In this document: piece by piece, positions 55,418-64,000 of the stretch
Layout of the letters: each line of letters starts with the position of its first letter
Numbering within the stretch: position 1 is the first letter of the stretch
NCBI RefSeq assembly: GCF_008632075.1
Contig: NZ_VWVM01000016.1
Location: 57,359-121,358 of the forward strand
Reading direction: 5' to 3'
Length of the DNA: 64,000 nt
Source: Candidatus Pantoea gossypiicola
Lineage (GTDB): Bacteria; Pseudomonadota; Gammaproteobacteria; Enterobacterales; Enterobacteriaceae
Notes under the pieces: model-generated
What the model saw: the letters and a program-made list of their open reading frames with translations, nothing else
What the model was told of the DNA's origin: nothing
The model's database searches: none
Translations under genes and position numbers: made by a program

Positions 55418-55963
55418 ATGATGCAATATGTGGCAGTTTTTCTCTCTTCCCTGTTCATGTGCAGCAACGTTTTCGCAGGCTCGGTTTCTTCTGTATCACT
55501 CGATGCTCTTTCCACCGCATTGAATGAACGTATGCAGGTCATGAAGGCTGTGGCGGGTTATAAAGCGCAGCATCATTTATCCGTTGAGGATCTGCCTCGT
55601 GAGCAGGTTGTTCTGGATAATATGCTGCATAACGCGCAGCAGGCAGGACTTGAACCTCAATCGGTTGAGCCTTTTGTCCATGCTTTGATGAACGCCAGCA
55701 AAGCGATTCAGTATCGCTATCGCGCTGACTGGCTTTCAGCACCGGAGAGTGACGTATCCGTTGTCGATCTGGCCGTAACCCGGCAGCAGATTGAACGGCT
55801 GGATAACCAGGTGCTGGCTGCGATCAGCCAGCACCTGATGACCGGCACCTTCTCGCAGGAGGACAAAGCGTTTCTGATGTCACAGCTCACGGCACCCCAC
55901 CTCAGTGAAAGTGATAAAAACAACCTTTTCGCTTCTCTCGCCCGCATTCAGCGCTCGCATTAA
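55418..55963 (+). CDS. Secreted (AroQ-gamma) chorismate mutase
   Basis: A 181-residue protein with a cleavable signal peptide (to about VFAG, residue 21). The all-helical periplasmic chorismate mutase fold is seen in LSTALNERMQVMKAVAGYK and DLPREQVVLDNMLHNAQQAG. It should convert chorismate to prephenate outside the cytoplasm. GGAG lies seven bases before ATG 55418. It is followed 22 bases later by a cytochrome P450 gene, an unusual partner for this family. Roles in plant interaction have been proposed for secreted chorismate mutases. Confidence 0.85.
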   Translation: MMQYVAVFLSSLFMCSNVFAGSVSSVSLDALSTALNERMQVMKAVAGYKAQHHLSVEDLPREQVVLDNMLHNAQQAGLEPQSVEPFVHALMNASKAIQYRYRADWLSAPESDVSVVDLAVTRQQIERLDNQVLAAISQHLMTGTFSQEDKAFLMSQLTAPHLSESDKNNLFASLARIQRSH

Positions 55964-55985
55964 TCCTTAAGCCGAGGAGTGAGCT

Positions 55986-57176
55986 ATGCAGCTTCATGAA
56001 CTGATGAACCCCGACTACGCTGACAATCCCTTTCCGCTTTATCGAGAACTGCATCGGCAGGGCCCGCTTATTCCGGCCGGGGATAAGATCATCATCAGCG
56101 GCAGTCACGCGGTGGTGGAAGCACTGCTGAACGATCGGCGGGTCGGTAAGAATTATATAGAAAGTGTCAGGTTAAGATTTGGTGATGCCGCTGCCGACAT
56201 GCCGCTGTTTCAGGGCATCGGCAGAATGTTTCTGGTGCTGAATCCGCCGGACCACAACCGGTTGAGAGCACTGGTCATGAAAGCGTTCAGCGCCCGGGAA
56301 ATTCATCCCCTCAGAGAGATGGCGCTGACGATAGCCAATGATCTGGTTGATGCACTGGCAGGCCTTCGTACCTGCGATCTGGTACAGGCATTCGCTTTTC
56401 CGCTACCGGTGCGCATTATCTGCAGGATGCTGGATGTCCCGGAGTCGGATGCGTCTGAACTGGGTCGCCTCACGTCTGTGCTGGTCAAAGTTTTCGACCC
56501 GCAAATCAGCCAGGCAGATCTGCTTGAAGCCGCCGATGCGTTTGCCGTACTGGAAAGTTACTTCAGCGCCCTGATCGTCGCTCGCCGTGACAGCAGCGCC
56601 CGCGATCTGGTGTCCCTATTTCTGCGTAGCGGTAGCGACGGTGACCGGCTAAGTCACGATGAGATCATCGCCAATGTGATACTGCTGTTTCTTGCCGGTC
56701 ATGAGACCACCTCAAATATGCTCTGTAACATCATTCTGGCTCTGCATGACCATCCGCAGGAACTGGCATGTCTGCAACAGAATCATGCGCTGATACCCGA
56801 TGCTATACAGGAGTGTCTGCGCTACGACAGTTCGGTCCAGATGCTTTACCGTACGACGCTGGAAGAGATTGAGGTGGCAGGCCAGCTCATTCCGCCCGGA
56901 ACGCGTTTCTTTCTGAGTCTGGGCGCAGCCAATCATGACCCACTTGTCTTCACCTCGCCGGAGCGGGTTAATATCCGACGGCATGAGGGACGCTGCCTGG
57001 CATTCGGTGGCGGGATACATCACTGTATGGGCTACCGGCTGGCACTGGCAGAAATGGAGGTGGCGCTAAAGGTATTGCTGACCCGCCTGCCAGCGATGCG
57101 GCCGGTAACCACCGGGGTTCGCCGCAACCACAGAGCTAACCTGCGTGGTGTCAGCGCCCTGCCGGTCGAGTGGTGA
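55986..57176 (+). CDS. Cytochrome P450
   Basis: A 396-residue soluble bacterial P450. It has the I-helix oxygen-binding motif FLAGHETTSN, the K-helix E-x2-R in AIQECLRYD and the heme loop FGGGIHHCMGYRLA with the axial Cys. It is CYP107-like in size and layout. It needs a ferredoxin/reductase from elsewhere, as none is encoded here. It forms an operon with the secreted chorismate mutase. An aromatic or phenolic substrate is possible but not shown. Confidence 0.9.
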   Translation: MQLHELMNPDYADNPFPLYRELHRQGPLIPAGDKIIISGSHAVVEALLNDRRVGKNYIESVRLRFGDAAADMPLFQGIGRMFLVLNPPDHNRLRALVMKAFSAREIHPLREMALTIANDLVDALAGLRTCDLVQAFAFPLPVRIICRMLDVPESDASELGRLTSVLVKVFDPQISQADLLEAADAFAVLESYFSALIVARRDSSARDLVSLFLRSGSDGDRLSHDEIIANVILLFLAGHETTSNMLCNIILALHDHPQELACLQQNHALIPDAIQECLRYDSSVQMLYRTTLEEIEVAGQLIPPGTRFFLSLGAANHDPLVFTSPERVNIRRHEGRCLAFGGGIHHCMGYRLALAEMEVALKVLLTRLPAMRPVTTGVRRNHRANLRGVSALPVEW

Positions 57177-57180
57177 AGCC

Positions 57181-57202
57181 GCCGGGGCCAGAAGCGCCCG
57201 GC
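57181..57202. terminator. Hairpin between convergent P450 and scrR
   Basis: GCCGGG and CCCGGC around a ten-base loop, between two converging genes. It has no T run, so it is only a probable terminator. Confidence 0.4.
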
Positions 57203-57204
57203 AT

Positions 57205-58209
57205 TTAGCCGCGCAGCCGCAGCGTGGCAGGCAGCACCAGCTGACTGTCTGCGGGATCATTTCCGGCAATCATCGTGGTCAGCATAGAAAAACAGGCCTG
57301 CGCGAGCGCCGGAACGTTCTGCTCTACGGTGTCGACAGGAATCGACAGTGAATCATAAAGATAGTGGTCATCAAAACTGGCGATGCGGATATCGCTGGTC
57401 AGTAGGTTATGCTCACTCATGTAACGCAGTACCCCTTCCAGCAGGCCGCAGGCCGCAGTGAACATTGCTTTAGGAGGACGCCCCAGCCGCTGACATAGCG
57501 CGGCAAACATCTCGTAACCGCTGCCGGGATGGTAGTTCCCCTGGATTACCCACTCCGGCTGCAGCGTCACACCGGCCCGCGCCAGCCCCTCTCTGAATCC
57601 CGCCAGACGATCCTGAGTCGGAGAGAGATCGGACTGTCCGCCCATAAAGTAGATCTCATCCGGACAGGCGCGCGCCAGCTTTTCAACCAGCTCAGCGGTG
57701 GGCGTCACGGAGTCGGTGATGACCCAGGGCAACGTCGTGTTGTTCATGTGGCGGTCAAACAGCAGCACCGGCAGCTGTTCGCTGAGGCTGACATAGTCGC
57801 TGTCGGTCAGCATACTGGAGGCAACAATCAGGCCGTCGACCTGACGCGCCACCAGATTGTTGACCACGACCCGTTCCTGACCGGCATTTTCGTCGGTACA
57901 GGCGATCAGCAGCTGCAGACCCGCCGCACGGCAGAGATTTTCCAGCGCATGAGAAAAGGCAGCGAAACCGTGGTTCGTGATCTCCGGCACTACCAGCCCC
58001 AGCGTATGACTGCGGGCATCGTGCAACATCCGCGCATGGATACTGGGCTGATAATGGTGTTCGCGGGCCAGCATCAGAACCCGCTCTCGCGTCTCCTTCG
58101 CGACCCGTAACTCTTCGCCACGGCCGTTGAGCACCAGGCTGGCAGTGGCTTTTGAAACCCCGGCCAGCCCGGCGATATCACTGATGGTAACGCGTTTTGT
58201 TTTTCTCAC
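57205..58209 (-). CDS. scrR: LacI-family sucrose operon repressor
   Basis: A 334-residue LacI-type repressor. Its helix-turn-helix and hinge begin [24 protein letters not shown], trimmed here to the diagnostic [18 protein letters not shown] core, and a periplasmic-binding-like sensor domain follows. In enteric scr regulons ScrR binds fructose or its phosphate and represses scrK and scrYAB. Three near-identical palindromes upstream of scrY and scrK are its expected operators. The start is GTG 58209. Last gene of the cluster, 29 bases after scrB. Confidence 0.9.
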   Translation of the reverse strand: MRKTKRVTISDIAGLAGVSKATASLVLNGRGEELRVAKETRERVLMLAREHHYQPSIHARMLHDARSHTLGLVVPEITNHGFAAFSHALENLCRAAGLQLLIACTDENAGQERVVVNNLVARQVDGLIVASSMLTDSDYVSLSEQLPVLLFDRHMNNTTLPWVITDSVTPTAELVEKLARACPDEIYFMGGQSDLSPTQDRLAGFREGLARAGVTLQPEWVIQGNYHPGSGYEMFAALCQRLGRPPKAMFTAACGLLEGVLRYMSEHNLLTSDIRIASFDDHYLYDSLSIPVDTVEQNVPALAQACFSMLTTMIAGNDPADSQLVLPATLRLRG

Positions 58210-58238
58210 GGCAAGACATCGTTTAGGGAAACAAGGGC

Positions 58239-59648
58239 TTATTCTACCATGCAGCGACGTAACGACCAGTAGCGCGCCTGCAGTTCTGCGCGCCCGTGCA
58301 GAGTCAGCAGCGCCGGCTGGTCCGGAAAATAGCGGCTGCTCATCACCCCTTCCCCGTCGTTGATGAAGATCTCAACGCTGGAGTGGTCACACAGAATCTG
58401 TAACCGGCGGGCTGCCCCGGTCCAGTAACGATACGTCCATTCACCCGACACCAGGCTACGACGGGCAAGCCGCAGTTCGTTGTGCTGCCATGTCAGGATC
58501 AGGGTATCGGCGAAATTGAGTTCGATGTCGCCCTGGCTCTCAAGCTCAAGCTCAAGCCGCTGTGCGGCAATCTGCGGCGCATCATCGGCGCGGCCCTGAT
58601 AGTGCTGCTCGTTCTCGCGCAACGCCTGCAGTTCCGCGATGGGCTGCTGACAGAGCCGCCCGTTACGTGAACTCAGCTCGCGCAGACAGGTCATCTGGTG
58701 GATCCAGCCCTGCGCCACGGTTGGCTGGGCCATCTCTTCACCGTCCGGCGTCCCCATCCAGCCCACCAGCAGACGCCGGCCATCCGCGGTCAGCGTGGTT
58801 TGCGGAGCATAAAATTCAAAGCCGGCATCCATTTCGTTCAGCGGGCCGTGCTGGTATGCAGGCTGATGATAATCCAGGTCGCCACTCAGCCAGGCGCACG
58901 CGTGGCTGTTCAGAAAGCGCTTCTCTTCGGGCGCAACACCCTGCGGACAGCAGATCAGATAGGTGCTGTCGCCGAGCGTGAACATGTCCGGGCACTCCCA
59001 CATATAACCCGCGGCAGCCAGGCCGCCCAGTCCGCTGCCCGCGATCTCGCCAAGATTCTGCCACGCCCGCAGATTGTCAGAACGCAGCAGCAGCACCCTG
59101 CCCTGCCGCTCTATATTCTGTGCCGCCAGCACCATGTACCAGCCATCGTCATGACGCCACACTTTAGGATCGCGAACGTGGCCGGTATAACCCTCCGGCA
59201 CGGCGATGACCGGGCCAAGCTTGTCAAAACCGCCCGCACTGTTCTGCTGCGCCAGGCACTGCCACGCCGTGCGCGAGCCATCGTCGAATTTTACGTTGCC
59301 GGTGTAGACCAGTGTCAGTACGCCGTTATCGTCGACTGCGCTGCCGGAATAGCAGCCACTGCGGTCATACTCCTCATCCGGCATCAGCGCGATGGGCTGA
59401 TGCTCCCAGTTCAGCAGATCGGTTGAGCGCCAGTGCCCCCAGCATTTATGCTGATGCGCACAGCCCAGCGCGTTCCACTGGTAGAAGAGATGATAGTGAC
59501 CGTCGAAATGAATGAAGCCGTTGGGATCGTTTAGTAGTCCGGTAACTGGGGCCAGATGCCAGCCGGGATAGTGGCTGTCGCTGAGCGCCTTTGGCATACC
59601 CTGCATCACCGCCTGCAGAATGGCGGCAAGACGTGTTGATGAAGCCAT
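58239..59648 (-). CDS. scrB: Sucrose-6-phosphate hydrolase (invertase, GH32)
   Basis: A 469-residue GH32 enzyme. The nucleophile Asp is in [12 protein letters not shown], the RDP motif in GHVRDPKVW and the acid/base Glu in MWECPDMF. It cleaves sucrose-6-phosphate, delivered by ScrA, into glucose-6-phosphate and fructose in the cytosol. Its ATG overlaps the scrA stop by one base, so translation is coupled. Confidence 0.95.
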   Translation of the reverse strand: MASSTRLAAILQAVMQGMPKALSDSHYPGWHLAPVTGLLNDPNGFIHFDGHYHLFYQWNALGCAHQHKCWGHWRSTDLLNWEHQPIALMPDEEYDRSGCYSGSAVDDNGVLTLVYTGNVKFDDGSRTAWQCLAQQNSAGGFDKLGPVIAVPEGYTGHVRDPKVWRHDDGWYMVLAAQNIERQGRVLLLRSDNLRAWQNLGEIAGSGLGGLAAAGYMWECPDMFTLGDSTYLICCPQGVAPEEKRFLNSHACAWLSGDLDYHQPAYQHGPLNEMDAGFEFYAPQTTLTADGRRLLVGWMGTPDGEEMAQPTVAQGWIHQMTCLRELSSRNGRLCQQPIAELQALRENEQHYQGRADDAPQIAAQRLELELESQGDIELNFADTLILTWQHNELRLARRSLVSGEWTYRYWTGAARRLQILCDHSSVEIFINDGEGVMSSRYFPDQPALLTLHGRAELQARYWSLRRCMVE

Positions 59649-61018
59649 TATTCAGAGTCCGTTTTGTATTTGAGCAGATAAGAGATCACAAACGCGGTGG
59701 TGAACGCGATGGCGACACCGATGACATAATTGAGCAGAGAACCCGCCTTAACAATCGCCATGCCCGGCAGACCGGTCAGTCCGACCGCCGTCATATAAAC
59801 ATGGACCGACACCACCCAGGCACCGCCCAGCGCGCCGCCCACCAGACCCGCGATAAAGGGTTTCACAAACCGCAGGTTGATACCAAAAATAGCCGCCTCG
59901 GTGATCCCCAGCAGTGCTGAAAACGCGGAGGGCAGCGAAATTGCTTTGATCTTCGCATCGCGTGTTTTAAACCACACCGCCAGACAGGCCCCGCCCTGAG
60001 CGACGTTCGCCATTGCCCAGATAGGCAGCAGGAAATTAACCCCGATAGACGGGTTACCCAGCAGCCCCGCCTCAATCGCATGGAAACTGTGATGCACGCC
60101 GGTGATGACAATCACCGAATAGAGTCCGCCAAAGACCAGACCTGCCAGCCAGCCGGCATGCGCAATCAGGGTACTGAGCACAAAGGAGATACCATCGCCC
60201 AGCATACGGCCCGCCGGACCGATAATCAGAAGCGCGATAAAGCCGGAGATAATCACCGTCAGGAACGGGGTCAGGATCAGATCGAGCGCATCCGGGATCA
60301 CCCGACGCAGCTGCTTTTCCAGCATGCTCATAAACCACACCGCCAGCAGTACCGGGAATACCGTACCCTGATAGCCAATCATCGCCACTTCAATGCCGAA
60401 GAAGTTCATGGTATGGAAACCGGCGGCGACGCCCCAGGCGTTGGTCAGCGCCGGGTGCGTCAGAATGCCGCCCAGCGTCGCTCCCAGAAACGGGTTACCG
60501 CCAAACTCGCGGGCCGCCGTAAAACCAATCAGGATTGGCAGGATAATAAAGGCCGCCGAGCTGCACATATCCAGCATGATGTAGAGTGCATTTTCCGGAT
60601 TGACCCAGCCGTAGGTTTTAACCATCCCCAGCAGGCCCATCAGCAGGCCCGATGCCACGATCGCCGGAATGATCGGCACAAAGATGTTCGACAGCAGGCG
60701 AGCGATGCGCTGGAAAGGATTGAGCTTGCGGGCGGCAATATCAGCAGCTTCTGACTTGCTCGATTCGCTGATGCCCGCCTCGGCGATAAAAGCGGCGTAG
60801 ACCTTGTTCACCACGCCGGTGCCGAAGATAACCTGAAGCTGTCCCGCGTTGCGGAAGCAGCCTTTAACGCCTTCAATCTGGCCAATCGCTTTCGTGTCCG
60901 CTTTCTCATCATCTGCCAGCACCAGCCGCAGTCGGGTGGCGCAGTGAGCCGCGCTGGCAATGTTCTCTTTGCCACCCAGCAGGGGCAGCAGGGCCCGCGA
61001 TATTTTTACATAGTCCAT
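59648..61018 (-). CDS. scrA: Sucrose-specific PTS transporter IIBC
   Basis: A 456-residue phosphotransferase permease. The N-terminal IIB domain has the phosphorylated Cys in AAHCATRLRLVL, and the C-terminal IIC domain has about ten helices with VHHSFHAIEAG. It imports sucrose as sucrose-6-phosphate. There is no IIA domain, as in other ScrA proteins, which use the glucose IIA (Crr). It lies 67 bases downstream of scrY. Confidence 0.95.
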   Translation of the reverse strand: MDYVKISRALLPLLGGKENIASAAHCATRLRLVLADDEKADTKAIGQIEGVKGCFRNAGQLQVIFGTGVVNKVYAAFIAEAGISESSKSEAADIAARKLNPFQRIARLLSNIFVPIIPAIVASGLLMGLLGMVKTYGWVNPENALYIMLDMCSSAAFIILPILIGFTAAREFGGNPFLGATLGGILTHPALTNAWGVAAGFHTMNFFGIEVAMIGYQGTVFPVLLAVWFMSMLEKQLRRVIPDALDLILTPFLTVIISGFIALLIIGPAGRMLGDGISFVLSTLIAHAGWLAGLVFGGLYSVIVITGVHHSFHAIEAGLLGNPSIGVNFLLPIWAMANVAQGGACLAVWFKTRDAKIKAISLPSAFSALLGITEAAIFGINLRFVKPFIAGLVGGALGGAWVVSVHVYMTAVGLTGLPGMAIVKAGSLLNYVIGVAIAFTTAFVISYLLKYKTDSE

Positions 61019-61085
61019 ACATACCTCACTCTTGTTATGTTTCTATCCGCGTGGCGTTCAGGCCCCGACAGCCGGAGCCGCCGGC

Positions 61086-62624
<1,539 letters not shown>

Positions 62625-62665
62625 TTATATCCCTGAGGAGAGGCTATCATCACCGGTATTTTTTG

Positions 62666-62679
62666 CTAAACCGGTTTAG
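62666..62679. promoter_or_regulatory. ScrR-type operator upstream of scrY (proximal)
   Basis: CTAAACCGGTTTAG, a perfect 14-base palindrome 45 bases upstream of the scrY ATG, matching the LacI-family operator style. Confidence 0.8.
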
Positions 62680-62724
62680 GTGCAAATCATAGCCACGGGT
62701 AATTTCCCTCTGCAATGAAAATAG

Positions 62725-62738
62725 CTAAACCGGTTTAG
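62725..62738. promoter_or_regulatory. ScrR-type operator upstream of scrY (distal)
   Basis: A second exact CTAAACCGGTTTAG, 59 bases from the first. The spacing (near six helical turns) would allow cooperative looping. TGTGA at 62743-62747 beside it is half of a possible CRP site. Confidence 0.8.
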
Positions 62739-62780
62739 TGATTGTGAGATAGCTCCCAAAACAGGGACGTTTCAGGATGA

Positions 62781-63707
62781 TTAGCCAGCCAGCTCGTCCA
62801 GCTGGTGGTGCCAGGGAAGTGCTGTCATGGCTCCTTTTGCCGTGGTTGCGAGTGCGCCACAGCGTTGCGCAGTCAGCAGGCAGTTGGCAAGCTGCGATTC
62901 ATTAACAGTCAGCCCTGACTTCGCCAGCTCCCAGAGTAATCCGGCCACAAAGGCATCACCTGCACCGGTAGTATCGACGCTGTCAACGGGCGTGGTGGCA
63001 TGGTGGGTTATACGGCCCTGATAACAGGCCATCACCCCTTCCCTGCCACGCGTCACCAGTAATAAGCGAATGCTGAATTTTGCGGCCAGCTGCGGCATGC
63101 TGACAGCCGCTTCCTGACCCGGGCTGAGAAAATCGAGTTCTTCGTCGGAGAGTTTCACCACGTCTGTATGACTGAGGGCCTCATTCACCACCGTATGCAG
63201 CAGTCCCGGGTCGGGCCAGAGATCTTCCCGCAGATTTAAATCGAAACTGACATGGCCGCCTGCCGCCCGGATTTGTTGCATAGCGGTCAGCGTCGCAGTA
63301 CGTGAAGGTTCCGCCGCCAGGGCTATCGAACAGCAGTGCAGCCATTCTCCACGGTGAAATTCAGGCAGATCTGACGGTTCAAGAAACAGGTCGGCACTGG
63401 GCCGCACCATAAAGGTAAAAGAGCGCTCCCCCTCCTCATCCAGACCGACCACCACGGTTGACGTGCGATGCTGTGAATCGGCGATCATATAGCGGGTATC
63501 AACATTCTCCTCACTGAGCGTCTGCCGCATAAACTCACCAAAAGGATCTGCACCCACCCTTCCGATAAAACCGCTGTTTCCCTGTAGTCGGGCAATGCCA
63601 ACGGCAACATTAGCGGGTGCTCCACCAGGACACTGCATCAGGCGGCCCGGCATTTCGGGTAGCAAATCGACCACGGCATCCCCGAGGCACCATACGCGAA
63701 CAGACAT
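62781..63707 (-). CDS. scrK: Fructokinase (PfkB family)
   Basis: A 308-residue sugar kinase. The PfkB signature is in DTTGAGDAFVAGLLWEL, and an early GGAPANVAVG. It phosphorylates the fructose released by ScrB to fructose-6-phosphate. Transcribed separately from scrYAB on the same strand, with its own ScrR-type palindrome 28 bases upstream. Confidence 0.95.
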   Translation of the reverse strand: MSVRVWCLGDAVVDLLPEMPGRLMQCPGGAPANVAVGIARLQGNSGFIGRVGADPFGEFMRQTLSEENVDTRYMIADSQHRTSTVVVGLDEEGERSFTFMVRPSADLFLEPSDLPEFHRGEWLHCCSIALAAEPSRTATLTAMQQIRAAGGHVSFDLNLREDLWPDPGLLHTVVNEALSHTDVVKLSDEELDFLSPGQEAAVSMPQLAAKFSIRLLLVTRGREGVMACYQGRITHHATTPVDSVDTTGAGDAFVAGLLWELAKSGLTVNESQLANCLLTAQRCGALATTAKGAMTALPWHHQLDELAG

Positions 63708-63735
63708 AAAAAACTCCTCTGATTAAACCTGAAAG

Positions 63736-63749
63736 CTAAACCGTTTTAG
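63736..63749. promoter_or_regulatory. ScrR-type operator upstream of scrK
   Basis: CTAAACCGTTTTAG, differing at one base from the two scrY operators, inside GCTAAACCGTTTTAGC. A partial copy, GCGCTAAACAGCG, follows at about 63756. Confidence 0.75.
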
Positions 63750-63882
63750 CTATAGCGCTAAACAGCGTAAGGTTCAAGCGTTAACATGCTTAAGTGATAT
63801 ATGATTAACAGAAGACCTGAATAGTCAGAGGACATCACAGGCACATGCCCGGCAAATACGTGTAGAGTGCAGGAGTAAAAAT

Positions 63883-63910
63883 CCGCCTTCATAGAAGGCG
63901 GCTTTGTTTT
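63883..63910. terminator. Bidirectional terminator near the window end
   Basis: CCGCCTTC, ATA, GAAGGCGG with five A to the left and GCTTTGTTTT to the right. A second palindrome, CGCCCCATGGGGCG, lies at 63912-63925. Confidence 0.7.
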
Positions 63911-63956
63911 CCGCCCCATGGGGGCGTACTAAGTTCGGACTCTTAGAGCCCTCTCT

Positions 63957-64000
63957 TTACACCTCATGAAGCGACAGTTGTTTATCTTCAACTTCATGCT
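63957..64000 (-). CDS. Possible C-terminal end of a gene running out of the window
   Basis: On the minus strand an open frame enters from the right edge and stops at TAA (63957-63959), reading HEVEDKQLSLHEV at its end. Two stacked hairpins and a terminator follow within 75 bases, which is the normal position for a gene end. Too little is present to name it. Confidence 0.3.
   Translation of the reverse strand, partial: HEVEDKQLSLHEV

Noticed and set aside
60080..60754. 224-codon plus-strand frame opposite scrA
   Set aside because: Gln/His/Arg-rich shadow of the sucrose permease.

Overview
The window looks like DNA from a plant-associated member of the Enterobacterales, most likely Erwiniaceae (Pantoea or Erwinia). 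It carries a complete enteric-type scr sucrose regulon, a butanediol (bud) operon, and many regulators and small accessory genes with enteric-style protein sequences. No core housekeeping genes or RNA genes are visible. The content is therefore accessory: a chromosomal flexible region or a large plasmid. I cannot tell which.

Left end (1-16.4 kb): two regulators on the minus strand face a long AT-rich control region. On the plus strand follows a run of eleven closely spaced genes: two double-glycine leader peptides (one with a six-glycine GxxxG zipper), a complete chaperone-usher fimbria (pilin, chaperone, usher, tip adhesin), a NarL-type response regulator, a dedicated type I exporter (TolC-like, HlyD-like, C39-peptidase ABC transporter), and a DUF1795/EagR-like protein. 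A ToxR-like membrane regulator and its FidL-like partner converge on this run. This composite fimbria plus peptide-export locus is the strongest candidate for an undescribed system. I read it tentatively as contact-dependent delivery of glycine-zipper peptides.

16.7-27 kb: a ROK sugar kinase, an Rpn nuclease with a likely intragenic antitoxin start, a MipA outer-membrane protein with a 40-residue membrane peptide, and a two-component system followed by an RND efflux pair.

27-35 kb: budR and budABC for acetoin/butanediol, an orphan flagellin with a beta-rich insert behind a near-perfect FliA promoter, a CitMHS citrate transporter and a metallo-beta-lactamase-fold hydrolase.

35-39 kb: two divergent toxin-antitoxin modules, higBA and yefM-yoeB, in which both antitoxins are intact and both toxins are broken. 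A UvrA2-type ATPase and a truncated third antitoxin lie next to them.

39-51 kb: a stress protein that looks like a fusion of two DUF2382 genes, a PNPOx-like protein, an acetyltransferase, and a signalling block. The block has a chemoreceptor and three cyclic-di-GMP proteins, two of which have complementary degenerate domains.

51-57 kb: small unknown genes, an acetyltransferase-like protein, an SRPBCC protein abutting a zinc alcohol dehydrogenase, and a secreted chorismate mutase in an operon with a cytochrome P450.

57-64 kb: the sucrose regulon scrK / scrYAB / scrR, with three near-identical ScrR-type palindromes. The last 150 bases hold a bidirectional terminator and perhaps the tail of another gene.
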